Below are positions 62,650 to 64,000 of a DNA stretch of 64,000 nt, piece by piece. A program made the position numbers and the translations under genes. The stretch spans positions 171,097 to 235,096 of the forward strand of contig NZ_AUGV01000008.1 of the NCBI RefSeq assembly GCF_000422845.1, read 5' to 3'. The notes under the pieces were generated by a model, which worked only from the letters and a program-made list of their open reading frames with translations, ran no database searches and was not told where the DNA came from. This stretch comes from Oceanobacter kriegii DSM 6294. Its GTDB lineage: Bacteria > Pseudomonadota > Gammaproteobacteria > Pseudomonadales > Oceanobacteraceae. Positions within the stretch are counted from its first letter, which is position 1. Every line of letters begins with the position of its first letter.

Positions 62650-63723
62650 ATGCCTGAATTGCCGACCCACATTCAGCGCCAGACGCATCAGAATATGCTG
62701 CTGGGCTTCTGCCGTCTGGCTTTCGTTCTGGTGCTGTTGGGCACTCTGCTGCGGCCGTTGGTGGTGACCTTGTCACCAGTGTTTACCTGGTTGGGGCTGG
62801 CCAATCTGGTGGCTCTGGCAACCGCGTATGTGGCCATTCGGTCGCGTCTTTTTCCAAACCACGGAATCTGGATCATGTTGGCGGTGGCGATGTTCAGTCT
62901 GCTGCCGCTGTTACTGGTCTCCGGTGGTGTGAACAGCCAATTCGGGTGCCTGCTGCCACTGGTGCCGATGGGAGCTGCGCTGCTGGGGGGCCGTATCGAG
63001 TCGTTGGCGGCCGCGGCGGTGCTGGTGCTGAGCATCATGGCCATGATGATCGCCGGTCCGCGAGTGATGGACTTATCGGGCGAACCCTGGATCGCCGCCA
63101 AGGCATTGCCGCGTGGTTTCTGGATGATTCTTGGTGTTATTGCCGGTAGCTATTTTGGCCTGACGTTTCTCAAGCGTACCCGTAACCTCAATCAGGAGCT
63201 GGTGGATCTGGCCAACAGCGATCCGTTGACGGGTCTGCTGAACCGACGCGGTTTCTCCAATGCCATGCGGCGGCTGATGAATCAACAGCGTCAGCACGAC
63301 GAAGGCCTGAGCCTGCTGCTGCTCGACATTGATCATTTCAAAACCATCAACGACCGCTATGGCCACGACATTGGTGATGAGTGCCTGATCAAGGTGGCCG
63401 AACGCCTGAAAAGCTCCATTCGTGGCTCAGATCTGGTGGCGCGATTTGGCGGCGAGGAATTTATTGTGGCGCTGGCCAATGCCTCGCCGACCCAGGCCAT
63501 CGAGGTTGCCGAAAAGCTGCGGCTGGTGGTTCAGGCAATGACGGTACGAGGCGTCAGCGACCCAATCACGGTTACCATCGGTGTGGCGGCCTGCCATGGT
63601 GGGGTGTGTGATCAGACCAGTATGATCAAGGCAGCGGATACCGCACTGTATGAAGGCAAGCAGAGCGGCCGCAACCGGGTGGTGATGGCGGATTGTTCGC
63701 TGGTGGAAGACGTTGAAGCCTGA
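62650..63723 (+). CDS. Membrane-anchored diguanylate cyclase
   Basis: About 357 residues from ATG 62650 (frame also open from a TTG three codons earlier). Five or six membrane helices in the first 180 residues (LLGFCRLAFVLVLLGTLL and others), then a coiled linker and a GGDEF domain with GGEEF and an RGSD I-site five residues before it, so feedback inhibition is expected. The stop codon TGA merges directly into a heptamer array. No sensory domain is recognisable in the membrane part. Confidence 0.9.
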   Translation: MPELPTHIQRQTHQNMLLGFCRLAFVLVLLGTLLRPLVVTLSPVFTWLGLANLVALATAYVAIRSRLFPNHGIWIMLAVAMFSLLPLLLVSGGVNSQFGCLLPLVPMGAALLGGRIESLAAAAVLVLSIMAMMIAGPRVMDLSGEPWIAAKALPRGFWMILGVIAGSYFGLTFLKRTRNLNQELVDLANSDPLTGLLNRRGFSNAMRRLMNQQRQHDEGLSLLLLDIDHFKTINDRYGHDIGDECLIKVAERLKSSIRGSDLVARFGGEEFIVALANASPTQAIEVAEKLRLVVQAMTVRGVSDPITVTIGVAACHGGVCDQTSMIKAADTALYEGKQSGRNRVVMADCSLVEDVEA

Positions 63724-63724
63724 C

Positions 63725-63920
63725 ATCCGACATCCGACATCCGACATCCGACATCCGACATCCGACATCCGACATCCGACATCCGACATCCGACATCCGA
63801 CATCCGACACCCGACACCCGACACCCGACACCCGACATCCGACACCCGACACCCGACATCCGACACCCGACATCCGACATCCGACATCCGACATCCGACA
63901 CCTGACACCTGACACCTGAC
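63725..63920. repeat. 28-copy heptamer tandem array
   Basis: Twenty-eight tandem 7-base units: 18 ATCCGAC, 7 ACCCGAC and, at the right end, 3 ACCTGAC. The array starts within two bases of the preceding gene's stop codon. Open frames across it are a repeat artefact (21-base period), not genes. The unit resembles the array at 39497-39531. Confidence 0.95.
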
Positions 63921-63942
63921 TCCCAACATATCCCAACCACCA

Positions 63943-63976
63943 ACAAAAAAGCCCCAACCAAAACTGGCCGGGGCTT
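63943..63976 (-). terminator. Terminator of a minus-strand gene beyond the right edge
   Basis: AAGCCCC (63949-63955) pairs with GGGGCTT (63970-63976); on the minus strand the stem is followed by TTTTTTG. It implies a minus-strand gene ending shortly after 63976. Confidence 0.75.
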
Positions 63977-64000
63977 CAAGGGTGTTGCTTCAGAGTGGTT

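Noticed and set aside
63725..63920. CRISPR array
   Set aside because: Units are 7 bases and contiguous without spacers; no cas genes in the window.
63427..63979. Several overlapping open frames with repeated Arg-His-Pro or Val-Gly-Cys patterns on both strands
   Set aside because: They are translations of the 7-base tandem array (21-base period keeps frames open); there is no start signal or known family.

Overview
The window looks like a chromosomal segment of a marine, flagellated, Gram-negative gammaproteobacterium, probably of the Oceanospirillales type. This is inferred from gene content: a complete system I cytochrome c maturation operon (ccmABCDEFGHI) beside a flagellar hook-length gene (fliK), an acetyl-CoA synthetase gene linked to a CrbS/CrbR-type two-component pair, an RND efflux operon with its own two-component system, and many cyclic-di-GMP proteins. 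No rRNA, tRNA, insertion sequence, prophage or CRISPR array was seen.

Layout. 0.1-5.7 kb: signalling genes (a receiver/PAS/degenerate-EAL protein, a divergent HTH protein with a pseudo-receiver, a hybrid histidine kinase) plus two small unknowns. 5.9-8.2 kb: an acyltransferase and an acidic lipoprotein. 8.4-16.6 kb: a tightly packed efflux operon (outer membrane lipoprotein, adaptor, RND pump, response regulator, sensor kinase). 16.6-25.4 kb: housekeeping and envelope genes (cation efflux, AlkB, CysK, acyltransferase, PilZ, Bax-like lipoprotein, diguanylate cyclase, OlsB-like acyltransferase). 25.4-28.3 kb: a thioredoxin-like protein, HemN and a TetR regulator. 28.3-30.7 kb: an FlhB-like protein and FliK. 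31.1-38.3 kb: the ccm operon. 38.4-51.5 kb: outer membrane and surface proteins. 51.5-52.5 kb: a gene-free, AT-rich regulatory stretch. 52.5-61.6 kb: acsA, crbR, crbS, a cNMP/CBS/DUF294 protein and a DEDD exonuclease. 61.6-64 kb: a hydroxyacid dehydrogenase, a membrane diguanylate cyclase and a 28-copy heptamer array.

The most unusual region is the five-gene minus-strand unit at 39.6-51.5 kb. Four secreted proteins (1071, 345, 155 and 416 residues) share a C-terminal DUF11-like module and end in a beta strand. They are followed by a 1958-residue outer membrane protein with DUF11-like domains, a central OmpA-like peptidoglycan-binding domain and a long C-terminal beta-barrel. This looks like a self-contained surface-structure or secretion/anchoring system of unknown function. 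It has its own promoter, a long upstream region with a repeated 9-mer, and a terminator.

Regulatory sites proposed from sequence alone: an 11-bp-period direct repeat before the efflux operon, a 14-bp palindrome before acsA (candidate CrbR site), a 26-bp imperfect palindrome before ccmA, and an FNR/Anr-like box before hemN placed at about -41.5. Three proteins carry receiver-like domains without the phosphoacceptor aspartate. Start codons were moved from the longest open frame wherever ribosome-binding sites, promoters or signal peptides argued for it.
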